From: Capitulum mitella
Taxonomy: Eukaryota; Arthropoda; Thecostraca; Pollicipedomorpha; Pollicipedidae
Reading direction: 5' to 3'
Length of the DNA: 64,000 nt
NCBI GenBank assembly: GCA_030062745.1
Contig: CP099840.1
Span: 11,050,437 to 11,114,436, forward strand
Shown: positions 31,219-43,800 of the stretch, piece after piece
How the letters are laid out: every line of letters begins with the position of its first letter
Numbering within the stretch: the first letter of the stretch is position 1
The notes under the pieces: model-generated
Seen by the model: the letters and a program-made list of their open reading frames with translations, nothing else
The model's database searches: none
Told to the model about the DNA's origin: nothing
Position numbers and translations under genes: made by a program

Positions 31219-33948
31219 TTATCTGGGTCTGCTGTCCATGCCCCTGCCGTCCCGCCTGCCGATACGCATGGGCCTTTTCGGCCTTTTCCATGGAGAAGCT
31301 TTGCTGTTGCCGATCGGGGCACGGTAGCCGCCCTGTGGGCTCTGGGAGCGGTCGCGGGGCGAACGATAGTCCTCTTTCGGCGTCTGATAACCGTCCGGCG
31401 GTTCCGGACGGTCAGTACGCGCGGCTCGCGAGCCGCCCATGAACGACGCCCGCCAGCCGGCGAAGGAGGCGCGCAGTCCGCCGAACGAGGCGCGCAGGCC
31501 GTGACTGCCGCGCGCCCCGCCGGCAGGGCCGGCGGCGCCGCGAATCGGCGGCAGCCGCAGCGTCGGCAGCCGCGGCCGGCCGAACGGCGCCGCCGGCGAC
31601 TCGCTGCCGGACCCCTCCGACGAGCGGTCCTTGTCCGGCGGCTCGACGATGACCGGCGCCGGAGCCGGCCGCAGCGCCGGTCCCGGTTCCAGCGCCGGCC
31701 CCGGTCCAAGCGCTGGCCCTGGACCCAGCGCTGGCCCCGGACCCAGCGTACCCTCCGACGTGTCGCTGATACGGGTCATGCTGGAATCGCTGGGGTTCAT
31801 GTCCACGATGCTGTGGCCCATGCATAGCGCACGCACCAACATCCAGCAAATGTAGCCGAGCACGAGACCGGCCAGGAAGGACAGGGTGGCGGTGACGATG
31901 GTGAACTCCCGGGTCATCACCTCCTGGCCCGTGTCGCCCAAGTCCTCGTGCTCGATGCAGGCCGGAACTTCCACGAACGTGACGTTGATTATGATCTCGG
32001 ATATTTGCAGGAACACTTCCGGACGTGGCACGCGCATCATCATGTAGCCGATCGTCTCGTTGATGCTCGTGCGAGACATGAAGTACAGCGACTCGTCGTT
32101 GAAGAAGTAGTCCAAGCAGTAGGTTCGCCAGCCTCGTCGCGACTGTTTCAGCATGATAGTGAAATACAGCTCGCACCAGTTATCGTTCTGGAAAAACAAA
32201 CAGACTAAGAGGGCAGCAGAACATTTTCCTTGCTGCTCATGCGTTTTTGGCACGTGTGACGACGAAATTATGGGAAGCCGTTCGTGGCAGTGCATACCGA
32301 ACCGCATTCTGGCAGAATCGTTCGCAAGAGACCAGCATCGCGGCGGGGGAGAGCAGATGGCTGGGCCGTACGGTCGGGCGGCGCGCAACGTACCTTCAGG
32401 TCCGGGTTGTCGGTGGTGCGCAGCGGGGCTAGCGAGCTGGTATTCACGTGAATTATCGGCCGCATACAGCCCGGCGGTATCACGGTGAAATCGCACGCGT
32501 AAAACGCGTGGCCGCTTTTGAAGAGGCCGATCTCGGCCAGCGAGAACAGCGTCTGGCTGCGGACCACCGTCGAACAGCTGGAGCCCAAGACGTCCTCGCT
32601 GACGGGTGCCCGCAGCTTGCTGCACGTGGGGCCCCGGTAATGTGGCGGGCACACGCAGCGGCAGTGCTTGTTCAGAAAGCCGCCGTGGCGACAGTGTTTC
32701 GGCTTGCGGCAGGTCACGAGCTCGTGGCAGCCGTACACCTCGTTTAGCGTCCGCTGGTCGTAGAATGAGAGACCGAAGTCGCGATGCAGCTTGTAGTCCA
32801 CGATCCACTGGTGTCTGCAGGTAAGACAGGGTTCTGCTTGGGTGGCTCGCTGTTACAACAAGATAAAGACGCAGCTGACTGGGACAATGAGTGAACATCC
32901 AGGATTTCAGTGAATTACCAAGAAAGCATCGTCGCTAATAACGTTATTTTTCTGTTTTGGTGGCGATCATGCTGGGCATATATCAGCCGAAAATTGGCAG
33001 ATAAAAGAGCAAAGCTGACAAAGAACAAGTTTAAACAAAAGAACGAGTTTACATATTGCGCTCGTTTGTCAACTGTAAGAGGTACTGTTCCAACATCACA
33101 CGTATCCGTGCCAGCAAAAATAACTGTTCATATATTCACAACGGCGGTGTGCGGACAAAACGCACCTGACGTTACCTGATATTGAGGACATTCACCACCA
33201 TGCCGGCCTCGAGCGACAGTAGACCAGCGGCGGCGCCGTGTCGGAACGGCGACGCCACCGTGTCGAAATGCGAGACTGAGTACAGGTCGTACGGCGCATG
33301 GCTGCCGAAGTCTTCACACACGCGCGTCTGGCTCTCGGCGAACAGCAGTCGGTCAGTGCCGGCTGCCGGCAGCACCACACGCACCATCTCGTCGCGGTCG
33401 CGGCGCTGGTGCTGGTGCAGCATGCCCAGCGTCTTGACCACGCTCTGCAGTCCCTCGTGGTACGGGCAGCTGTGTGTCGGCACGTGCAGAACCTGAGCGG
33501 CTGAGTCGTAGTCGGGCCCCGATCGGCAGCCGGTCTCGTCACTGTAGCAGGCGTCGCCGTCCTCGGCCGCCGACACACACACCGTCGGCTGCTCCACGTC
33601 CACGTAGCAGTCGATTTCCGGTTTGAGTTGCTCGAACGTGATGCAGGTGTAATACTCCACATGCCTGAATATTGCCTGAAGGAAAGTGATGTTTGTGCGC
33701 CGGCCTTCCGGTCCGGCCAGAAAGTACCGAATGACAGGTCCCTTGCCCGGCGTTCTGGCCCACAGTGCTGACATCAGCATACCGCCAGTGTTCTGGATCG
33801 GCAACCCTTCAGGAGTCATCTCAACCCGGTCACTGATTTGGTGGTGCTGTCGCTGCTCTGCACCGGCAAGAAAATTACTGACAAAAATGCCGACTACGAA
33901 AATAATCGTGGAAACACGTGGGAAGCTGATGCCACAGTCTGCAGACAT
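31219..33948 (-). CDS. Membrane-anchored astacin-like pseudoprotease (astacin-EGF-CUB-like-TM)
   Basis: Exons 33948-33176, 32814-32394 and 32187-31219 join in phase (2, then 0) to a 720-residue protein. Residues 1-30 form a signal peptide. Residues 55-285 match astacin: NITFLQAIFRHVEYYTCITF, HQRRDRDEMV, APYDLYSVSHF, and the closing NHQWIVDY-like and LNEVYGC segments. The zinc site HExxHxxGxxH reads Q168 S V V K172 T L G M L H178, so two of three His ligands and the catalytic Glu are absent. The Met-turn SxMHY reads SVSHF, without Met or Tyr. Next are an EGF module (about 288-325: CRHGG, CRCVCPPHYRGPTC), a CUB-like region of about 160 residues, a transmembrane helix (about 493-515) and a tail of about 205 residues with GPGPAL repeats and Ser/Arg/Pro-rich sequence. 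It is probably a catalytically dead receptor or binding protein at the cell surface. Confidence 0.85.
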
Positions 33949-34647
33949 ATTTAAAATCCTCCAAAGCCGATGAATAAAGCCTAACTGGGCAGTATACGAA
34001 AATTGCGACGTCGTAATTTACCACAAATCTCACACAAGTCGTAAACCAAAAGATTATAAGGACCAAAAAATAACCAAACTACAAATTCTGCCAATGACCT
34101 TTTAGTTTTTTCCGCACAGTTTGCCCAAAAACTGACCGTGGCAATCTATGCACGTGCTTTTCCGACCGGGATACTGGTGGTTAAAGTATGCACAATGAAA
34201 CCTCGTCAGTTTCGTAAAGATCACATTGCCGAACGGACAAACGGACTAATAATCCATCACTGCATCAGCTCAAGACCATTTGCCCAGTCGCCTGATAGCT
34301 GTGGCTCCAATAGTTCACAGATGGATCATTTAGGAACTGCAGGTCTAATGCTGAATAAGCTACGAAATAAAATCCACCACGGGATGGCCTCCAGATCAAA
34401 CGTCTACTGTTGGTCCAGCTCCGAGCGTCTACGACTGGACTACCTCCAGACGACTACTACAGACTCAGCCCCAGGCTTCCACGGCTGGATCAACTCCAAA
34501 CGTTCACCGTTGAATCAGCTCCAAACGGGCACAGCTGGATCTACTCCAAGCGAGAGGGTTAAACAGGGCCGTTTTTCTCGACCAGCCAAATGTTCTGAGA
34601 AAATATCCGGTTTTAATTTTTATCGCCTTCACCATGTGACAACTAGC
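33949..34647. other. 5' flank of the astacin-like gene with a degenerate minisatellite
   Basis: Upstream sequence of the minus-strand astacin-like gene. At about 34,400-34,560 a unit like GCTGGATCAACTCCAAACG(T)TCACC recurs about six times with substitutions. No exon is supported. Confidence 0.5.
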
Positions 34648-35954
34648 TTAAACCCTCTTCCCGGCAGGGGCGGGGGTGGGGGGTGGGGGGGGGGCGAATC
34701 CGCCTTCCGTCTGATTTTTTGCTTGCCAATTCCAGGGTTTTTGACGCAGCCTCACAAAACTTGGTGACTTTTCATAGCGATTCTTTCTTCGTACTATGAA
34801 AAAATTCCAAATTCTACTTTGCTCACGGCTGTGCGGAAAAAAACTAAAAGGTCATTGGCATACTTTGCTCAGGGGCGGAGCCAAGCAACGTTTTTGAGAG
34901 GCACCTCAGGCCATTTTTGGCCCCGTTGAGGGCAAAAGGAAAATGACTGCCAAAAGAGCGCTTTTTGGTTACAACTTGAAGCTTTATATGGATGTATAGT
35001 TAAATAGCTGGGCAACAACAAATACAATTTTGTTTACCTGAGGTCACGTAACCAGGTCAGGCCAAGGTCAAAAATCAAAATTTTCTTTTGTAGTAAAAAT
35101 TTCGGCGCTATTTTTTCAAATGCCAAATCCAGAATACATATGACGTAGTAGGGCGCCCTCTACTTGTGTATCAGGTTTCAGCTTGATGTGAGGTCGGGTC
35201 ACGGAGCTATGACCTAAAATGTCAGTGCGCGTATCCTACATCGTGATAGCCGTAAAATGGAATTTTTGAAACAGAGAGAACTTAAATGATTGAAAACGTT
35301 TCCAAATACTATTAAATGTACACGAGATCATTCCAAATGACTCCAAGGTCACGGGTGGTCATTTAAGGTCAAAGGCCATAAGTTGATCTGAAGAACATGT
35401 GACCATGACAGTTCCCCTCTCTCCATGTCCCTGACATGGAGAAGGGGAACTATGCTATGCTAACATTATGCAAACACTGTAATACGATTTGAACCTCTTC
35501 AGCATAACATGACCACCAGAAGTTAAAAAGGTGCTTTTATCTTTTTTGTTCATCCAGTTGTTGAAAAACTAATCGTCCTATTTTTAAAACACCGTGAACG
35601 CCTATGAATTGTTTTAAGAATTTCAAATGAGTGTGCCAATGGTAAAAATCCTATCCATGATCTATCGGTTCATGCCAATTTCATCGAAATCGGTCCATAA
35701 ACAACGGAGTTATAAGAAGTCCAAAAAATACCCCACATTTTTACCTTTTTGCCATCGTGTATCCACCAATCACAGTTTTGGAGACGTCTTTTTTAAAAGT
35801 GCAGTTTAAGTCATGGTAAATCGGTTGCCGTTTGTTTCATTTGTTTCAATGAGATAGGACGTGTAGTTCTCGAGATTTCAGGTGGTGCTGAATCCGCCCC
35901 CTCCCCGCTGCCGGGAATCGGCCATACCGTCTAGCCCCCCCGGAATAGGGTTAA
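34648..35954. mobile_element. piggyBac-like non-autonomous element, copy 4
   Basis: The left end is TTAA followed by ACCCTCTTCCCGGCAG; the right end is CCGGAATAGGGTTAA. It is TTAA-flanked and about 1.3 kb. Sub-terminal GAATCCGCC and CCCC-rich blocks match copy 2 in inverted orientation, and the interior has AGGTCA half-sites and a strong hairpin (35,410-35,451). No transposase frame. Confidence 0.75.
35410..35451. repeat. Hairpin inside mobile element copy 4
   Basis: AGTTCCCCTCTCTCCATGTC pairs with GACATGGAGAAGGGGAACT across a loop of three bases, with one bulge. The corresponding sequence in the other copies is less symmetric. Confidence 0.75.
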
Positions 35955-37843
35955 CGCATTATCCGGACGTCATGCTATTAACGCTCAGAGGGATGAAAAA
36001 GGTTCTCAAAATCAACATCAGAATCATACGAGCCACGGCAAACCTTTCGAACGTAGATTTCTTTGACAACCAGTATGTTTCTATTCAACTTTTTTATTTT
36101 TCATCGTTACATGAAACTTTCCGGTGCGCATGATATTCCGAAATACATGCTAAAAGGTGTTAAATTTCATCTCCACCATATTCTTCCGCAGCAGTGTTGA
36201 CAGCGTGAGGTTAGGATGGTCTGGTTCTGCTCTTTTACAGGATTTCATCCGCTGTCGAGTACCAACTACCATGCCGTTGGACGAAGATGATCTCACGGTC
36301 CCCGCAAATCTATACGTGCAAGAACCCTATATCATGATCTGCACCTCTTCCATGCTCATTTGTTATCACTACTTAACTTCAGTTATCCGTACTTCACTAG
36401 TCACAGACTTATTTCTATAAAACATGATGCCAAGACATGAATGGAACTACGCGATGACGTGTAGTGTATATTACGGCATAGCAGATTGGGAGCCACATGA
36501 AACATGACAGCTTCCGATTCCACCCTTGGCCTCGTTAAGCTGAGTGAATGCTCAGCTTGTCGCACGTTTCTGTCATTGCGCTGCCCATTTTTTGTCACTT
36601 CTGCAACAACAATAAAATCGAGATGAGTTCGCGAAAAAACTGTGTACTAATTCTGGACAAAACAAACCCGCTTAGCAGTGCTACAAGGAATGAGTCAAAA
36701 ACACGCCTGATAACTGTCAAAACCGTACGCTGATGACGACAAATACATGAGCCAAGCTCGGAGCGCTTCAAAGCCTGTCTGGTCTGATCTGCCGACATTC
36801 GCTGCTACCGCCGTCCGCAACAAAAATCGGAATACCGCAGAAACATCGACCGCAAAAACACCGCAACATATCTACACGCGTTTCATCTGGACAAAAAAAA
36901 ACTAATGAACATATTCGAACACATACATTTGATACTGCGCAATATCCAAGTGGTGAAGAATCGGACAAGAGAGAGACATTTGGATTCAACGAATGTTGGC
37001 ATTGCACCCAACGACTGACGGGGTGCAGAAAGAAGTTACCCGGAATTCGTGAGCAGTAGTCCCTGCATCCTCAGGAGTCAGCTGTCTCCTTCCTCATCTG
37101 AGCTTTCTCCCGGCTTACGTAGCTGGCTCTGAGCAAACACGGAACAGAACCAGGTCACCGGGTGAGCACGGTCCATATCGCCACGAACCAGGGTTGGAAA
37201 TTTGATTTTTTCTTCTTGGTGTCAGAGCATAATCTTCGTTTCGGAGCACACAACTTTGCAGAGTAATACTGGTTTAAGGCGACATTCTTGGTGCAATCTA
37301 ATTATGTTATCGCACATGCTTCTTACTGAATGGAGACAGTAACTTTCTTGCAGAGTTGAAATTTGTCAGCATGGTTATAACGGTGGAGGCACAGGCTCAA
37401 GCTTTTGGAGCACGAAATGTTTTTACAAGGACAGATTTTTCGATGTTCAACACCAGGAGAAAACACCTCTTCCAACCCTGCCACGAACACAAAAGAGCCA
37501 CCTTGCTCCCGGCGAGATCACCGATAAGTTCACATGAACTGAATAAAACCGTTTCCTCACGCTACACGGACTAGAAAGACTGTCGTGGCTAAAAACAGCC
37601 CAAGCTGAACACAAAACCTTTAGCGACAAACCTCACTGTTCACACCATTACTGTGGGGTAGCATTAAGCACGACCCGAGTGCTCAGAACTAGAGAAATGT
37701 AATGCTCACAGAATCAAGCTCACAGAATGTAACACCTTTAGTCACGGCAATGCCCGGGCGTAAAAAGTTGTCGACGCCACTTAAAAATGTTACGTATACG
37801 CAACAGCCGATTTTCAAATCGAGTACATCTGTTACAGCACATC
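35955..37843. other. Gene-free stretch, no supported feature
   Basis: Frames are short. The segment near 37,190-37,480 resembles 27,420-27,650 (shared 'gagcataat', 'ttggtgtca' and 'actggtttaa' phrases), so it is probably an interspersed repeat. Nothing else can be supported. Confidence 0.4.
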
Positions 37844-40800
37844 TCATTGTAAGGAAAGCGGTAACTCATTTCCCCCCACCACCGACGCGCCGACGAGACC
37901 GGAGCGCCTCAAGAGAGGAGGGGTGAGTGATCGGCGACGCATCCGGCGCAGCAGGCGGACAATGTCGTCAGTTGGCTTGAGCGGGGGGGGGGGGGGGCGC
38001 CGCACCTTGCGCAGCAGACGGATGATGTCGTCCGTCTGGCCGGAGCCGGCCAGTCGCAGCACGTCGTAGGGCAGCTCGGCGTCGGCGAACGGCGGCCGCT
38101 GGATGCCCTCGGCGTCGGCGATGTGCTGGAAGACGGGCAGCGCGCCGCCGGCGGCCGAGCAGGCGGCGCACAGCGGCGCCGACGCCGGCGGCGCCTCCTC
38201 GCACCTGGCGGCAGCCGCCGACGGTCGGACGGCGCAACCAGCCAGGGATTGCCGCGGGCCGGCGGACAACAGCAGCGAGGGCGGCGGCCCGACCACAACA
38301 AAGGACAGCGATACAGGCTACGCTACGGAGAGAGAGGAACCATTTCCAACACGTCTTATGGTCATCCGAGATCGGGGTGGTCTGTGAAAACTAATAAAGC
38401 ACTACGATAATTCATAACCAGCAAAATGCGCTGTAACGCAATAAAATATCCAAAACCGTAAACGGCGGAGGAACGACGCGTCTGGAAAAAAAACACAAAT
38501 CAAAAAAACGCAGAAAAAATAAAAGAATTCGTCTAAACAGAGCACGAGAAACGCAAATGCCATACATTGGGTCACACCCACAACATCCTGCTCCGTCGGC
38601 CTAGCCGCCGCTAATCCGAGCGGCCGTTCGACCTGACACGTCAGGAGAGAAGGACCCGGTCGCGTGCGCGGACCTGAGGCAGTGCTCGCCGCGCAGCTGA
38701 GGCCAGGTGAACAGCGCCGGGTCGGAGGGAGGCGACAGCGGGCTGAAGTCCATCAGACGCACTCGGTCCTTCGTCGGCCGGTACACGTCGAAAATGTCTG
38801 AAGCGGAGCCGGGACGACTGGTCTGTGCTAAATAGCGCACGGCACACGAATGCTTCGCGGTCGAAAGATATAAAACAATACCACGGGTGTCAACACTATC
38901 AACACTTTTGGTAAAATGCGTTTTTGTCCCCCCCAGTTTTGGTCGGGAAGTGAACTTTTTTGCAATTCCACGCTGAAAAATAAAATTTTGGGTCAGACTG
39001 TCCCTCAAGATTTTGACACCCCTCCCCCGATTTCTGGGACGCGGCTACATCCATGATCAATATGAACAACATTGAAAGGTTGGGTCGTTATTTTCTTTTG
39101 TAAATGCCTAAGCACACCATGTAGGGAAGAGGGAGACGATGTGGTCCACGTCATAATACAAACCACTTCGTCAAACAGCACTGGCCGATTACATTCACTA
39201 TGGCACATGTGCAGCGACAAACTCCGCTGTTCAGACACCAGACGAATGGGGACGACTGCATGCTCAGTCAGGAGAACAAATGTCCCACATTCCATGGAGA
39301 AAACGCTTAAACGCCGACCGGACTCCATTCCATGCATCAGGTAATGGCTGACAACATAAAGCACTTACAGTTTTGAAGAGGAAAAATGTCTTGGATCTTC
39401 TCCTTGAAAAAGCTGGTGATATCTGTGACAATGCTTGTAGCATCTTGTGCCAAATGTGGAAAATACTGACTGATCTCCCGCTGTGATATGGCTGGAACGC
39501 AAGCACACCAATCAAATTTTGACATGTCTTTCAGTAAATGCCATACTTTTGACTGACGGGGAGCCAGAGAACCTGGCGGGCAAACTCGTAAGAAACATTA
39601 CTACACGAAACTGTACAAGACAGAATGTGAAATTTTACATTCTTTGATGCAATACTGCGACCGGACAACGCTAATTCGGTTATAGAGTCCCTAGACAATA
39701 CAATACCCTAGCCGACAGCTATCACCAATTGCCCACAAACGAGTTTCACGAGTGGTCTTAGAAAGCATCTTGCGGACAAGCGTTGAATATTCTGAATGTG
39801 TCTGAATGTGATACCTTAGGTCTTTTACCTTTCGTTTTGCAGCTCCACTTTCATCCTCCATCTGTACTCATTTCATCTTAATGTTGTGATACTTTGTTCT
39901 GTGTGTTTCGCACTTCCACTGACATCACTACTGACGCAGGATCATTTTAGCCTCGTGTTTTTTTCCTCTTTTACGTGCATGGTGCCAAGGAAATACATGA
40001 CGATATTTCGCATACGGAATTAAGGCCAGCGTACCATATCGGTAACGTGGTAAAAGTGCATGCTTCCGTTATTGCAAAAACGCAGCAGATTGCCAGTAAC
40101 GTTCGACATGTCCCCAACGTTGGAAAAAGACAGCATCCCTCTCAGAGTCGTCTGTTCTCAGCATTTCAACATCAACCGGAATCAGTTTTGCCAGCGACTC
40201 TCCAGAGCTGGCCGGCTTCAGTCCAGGGCCGCGCGCAGGAGCACTCACCGACCAGGTGCCGCCGTTTGACGAAGCACCTGAACTCCGCGGCCGGGCTGAC
40301 GTCCACCCAGCGGCGCAACACCACCTGCGGCGTCACCGAGGCGCCCTCCGCTCCCACGCAGCCCTGCAGCACGGTGGGGGAGGGATTTTTGTTTCCCTGT
40401 GTCTAACCCAGGCACAACAGTCCAGCCACGGACGATGCAGGGCTGAAAATCATTCACGGGCTGATACACTCTCAATCGGTCGACGCACCAACGCGAGCGC
40501 GTTCCAGCGTCTTCTTGCCGCCGACGTGCGGAAGAGACAGCGGAACAATACAGCTCAAAGGGAGAGGACACAGACAAGGCGACGTCGGTACCAGCGGCAC
40601 AAGATCGGGAATATGCCATCAAAATGCAAGATGGAAAAGGAGATGAGCTTGATACAAGACGACATCAGGTCTAAATTTCGGTCTACGTAGCAAGCTTGCC
40701 GTCGACAATGCCTGCCTTCCCCCCACTGCGTCCTGCTGACCATAAAAAACTGCACACCAGAACAGGTCTCGCCCGTCCCGAGCGGCACCTCAGTCCGGCA

Positions 40801-43800
40801 GCGGCGCACGGACCTCGAACGGGTGGCAGAGGTCGTGCTGCAGCCGGTCGGAGCTGCGCAGCAGCAGGTGCACGTCGTCCGCCGTCTGGGTGCGGAGCGC
40901 GCGGCCCAGCGACAGCCAGCGCACGTCCACCGGCGCGCTCCAGTTCAGCTTGATGAACGCTGAGCCGCCCAGGGCCGCCACGGCCGCGCGCAGCTCACCG
41001 TCGAACGCGGCGAACTCTGGCCGCTGCCGACGACGTCACGGCACGGGTCAGGCGTTGGCGGAGGCAACGTTGGGCGTAGGTCAGGAGCCGGCGGAGGTCG
41101 CCGTCGGCACAGGGCCGAAGTACGGCTGATGATCGCACGTGTCGGCAATACGGGCTAGCAACATCCATGCCTGTTCACAGATCTAGAGCTGAGGCGTCCG
41201 ACAACCGCACCTCACTGATTAGGACACAACATCAACTTCAGACAAGTCCAGCAGTGGTGGGATTAAAACGCTCAGCAGGCCACATGGCCAGTCGGCTTGC
41301 CTGCAGTTCGGCCGCTCCCTCCTCGGCTGCCTTCCAGTCCACAGAGTCATCGTCGTCGCTATCGGTCTGCGGGTCGGCCCGCGCCGCCTCGTCGGAGACG
41401 ACGGTGCCGCCACTGCGCACGTACTCGGCCACCTCGTCCGGCAGTGGTAGCCACACACTGGTGACAAGTGCCACAGATGTCAGAGGTGGCAACATAAGTG
41501 ACTGACATGGGTGGCAGTGCCCTGCTGTCATTATCTGCATGCAGCCTTTTAACTTAAACAAAAACAATCAGGCTTTAACGAAAAAATTTTGGTTCTGTAT
41601 ATCAAAAGATGTTTCAGAATGAGCTGTAAGGATTTTAACTACTCCCTCATTCTCATTTATCTATCAAGCTTCCAGGCATATGGTTCTTTCTGAGCTTTAA
41701 GACACAATGTGCATAAAATGCACAAAAACAATGCTACCACCATTTTCCATCAAAGTTATTTGATACACATAACAATGGCTTTCCAACACAGATCCATTTT
41801 TCCAGTTCCAAAATCTTGATAAGACTCTTAGAATTTAATGATCTTGAAATGCATACCAAGATAACCTGCTAAAAAATAATGAATGAAACAACACTACAAG
41901 GAGAATAATGGGTATCATTATTGCAGAGTTGTCTATTTACTTTTCTCATTCATGATAAAATGCATGATATGATTACTGCCAAAACATAAGGTTCTTTGCA
42001 CTGCTCAACTACGCACATTGTCAGACATAAATCCTGTCTGGAACACATGTCAGGTTTCAACAAAATCTTGCTGGACACAGCTGTGGCAAGAAGCCAGGTT
42101 TGGGTAGCTTTTAAGGCCCTTGTGGCAAGATTTTGACAGGCAAACCACCTCAGCAAGCAGATTGGTAAATCCAATGATTCAACATGATTATGTAAAACAG
42201 GCAAAGATCGAGGGGGGGGGGCAATGGAGATGATTGCTCACTTCCAGTCCTGAGAAGGGAACTCATGACAGGGGTATAAGGGGGCCCTTCTTGGACTCAA
42301 AAGGGGTCCCGAAGGGGCTTGTGTAAAAATCATAGGGTCGCTGTGAAAACATGACTGGTTCTTGATGCAGTCAGGGGGCCTCTGAGTGGGTTAGATGATC
42401 CCTGAAAAGCATAGAAGGGTCTCTGAAGCTTTCAAAGGGCACATGAGACTACAACAGGACCCAAACATGGCAGATTGCTTCTGAGACTGCCCAAAGGATC
42501 ACAGGGCCCCTGAGACAGCCAAGATGAGGACTGAGTTTCCAGGATGGCATAGGGATCCCAAATGTGTTTCACAGACCTGTGAAACAGTTAAAGGTTCCTG
42601 ATGCAGTCAGAGGGCCTCTGGGAGGTTTAATGAGACCCTGAGGTGGCAAGATTTCCCCTAACATGGATAGGCTGACCCCTGAAATTCTCCAAGAGTCCCT
42701 GGGACCACAAGAGGGGCCCTAAAATGGCAAAGGATGCACAAGACTGCTAAAAGTGTCAGAGAGGTCCCAGATATTGCACAAACTTAAGAGGATATTTAGC
42801 AAGGCATAAGGAGGCCCTGGACAGCCAGAGGGATCCCTTGGACTGGATTTATCACTGACCTCCCCAACCTTGAGAGGGGCTCCAAACTGGGGGCCATGGC
42901 AGGGTCTGGTGGGCCCTGAGACAGCAAGATGGCCCTACATGCCAATGGCCCTATATGGCCCTACATGGGTCCTAAAATCTGCCAGAAGGCCTTTTGTGAC
43001 TGCCAGAGGGCCCCTGAGATGGCAAAAATGCTCCCCAGAGATAACAAGAGGGGGACTGAGGGCAACAGGGGGTCCAATGAAGCTGCTAGAAAGGGACACA
43101 TGTAACTATTAACTAGCAGTCTCTAGCAAGAGGTCCCTGAGATGAGTGGAGGGGTTCCTGAAACTACTAAACCTTGGGATGTCCAGACAGCTCCTGAAGT
43201 GACCAAAGGACCTGAGCATTGCCAGGGACACCTCTATCATGACAGAGAGAAACTTACAGGGGGTCCTTATTACTTCTCAAGGGGCCCCTCAGATGGCAAA
43301 AATCCCCCATGGATGGCAGGAAGGAACTAGAGCTGGCTAAGTATCCCTAAAACTGCCAGGTGGGCCCATGAAACTGCCCAAAGTGCCCCTGGAACTGCCA
43401 AAGGAATGTCTGAGACATTCCAAGAGACACACAAAACTGTAAAAGGGATCCAAGACCACTTGAGGGTGCTGACACTACAGATGGCCTGAGACCACCAACA
43501 ATATAGATTTAAATGCAAGAGGGAACCTTACCTAAGCTGGTAAAAATATATCTATTAACTGCGAGGTGGCAGAGAGGCTCCCAGACAAGACATGGAAACA
43601 AAATTTCAAATTAAGTGAGACTAACTCCATCTAAAATCCTGCCATTGTTGTCATGATTTGGTTGCTTTGTAGGGGAACATAACACAAGGTTTTCCCAAGT
43701 AACATGATTCACTTGAACTTTTCAGTTACTTGGTATAGCAAAAAGCACAAACATACATGCAATTTTCCTCCTTACACCCATGTAGGTCCACATTTTTCAT

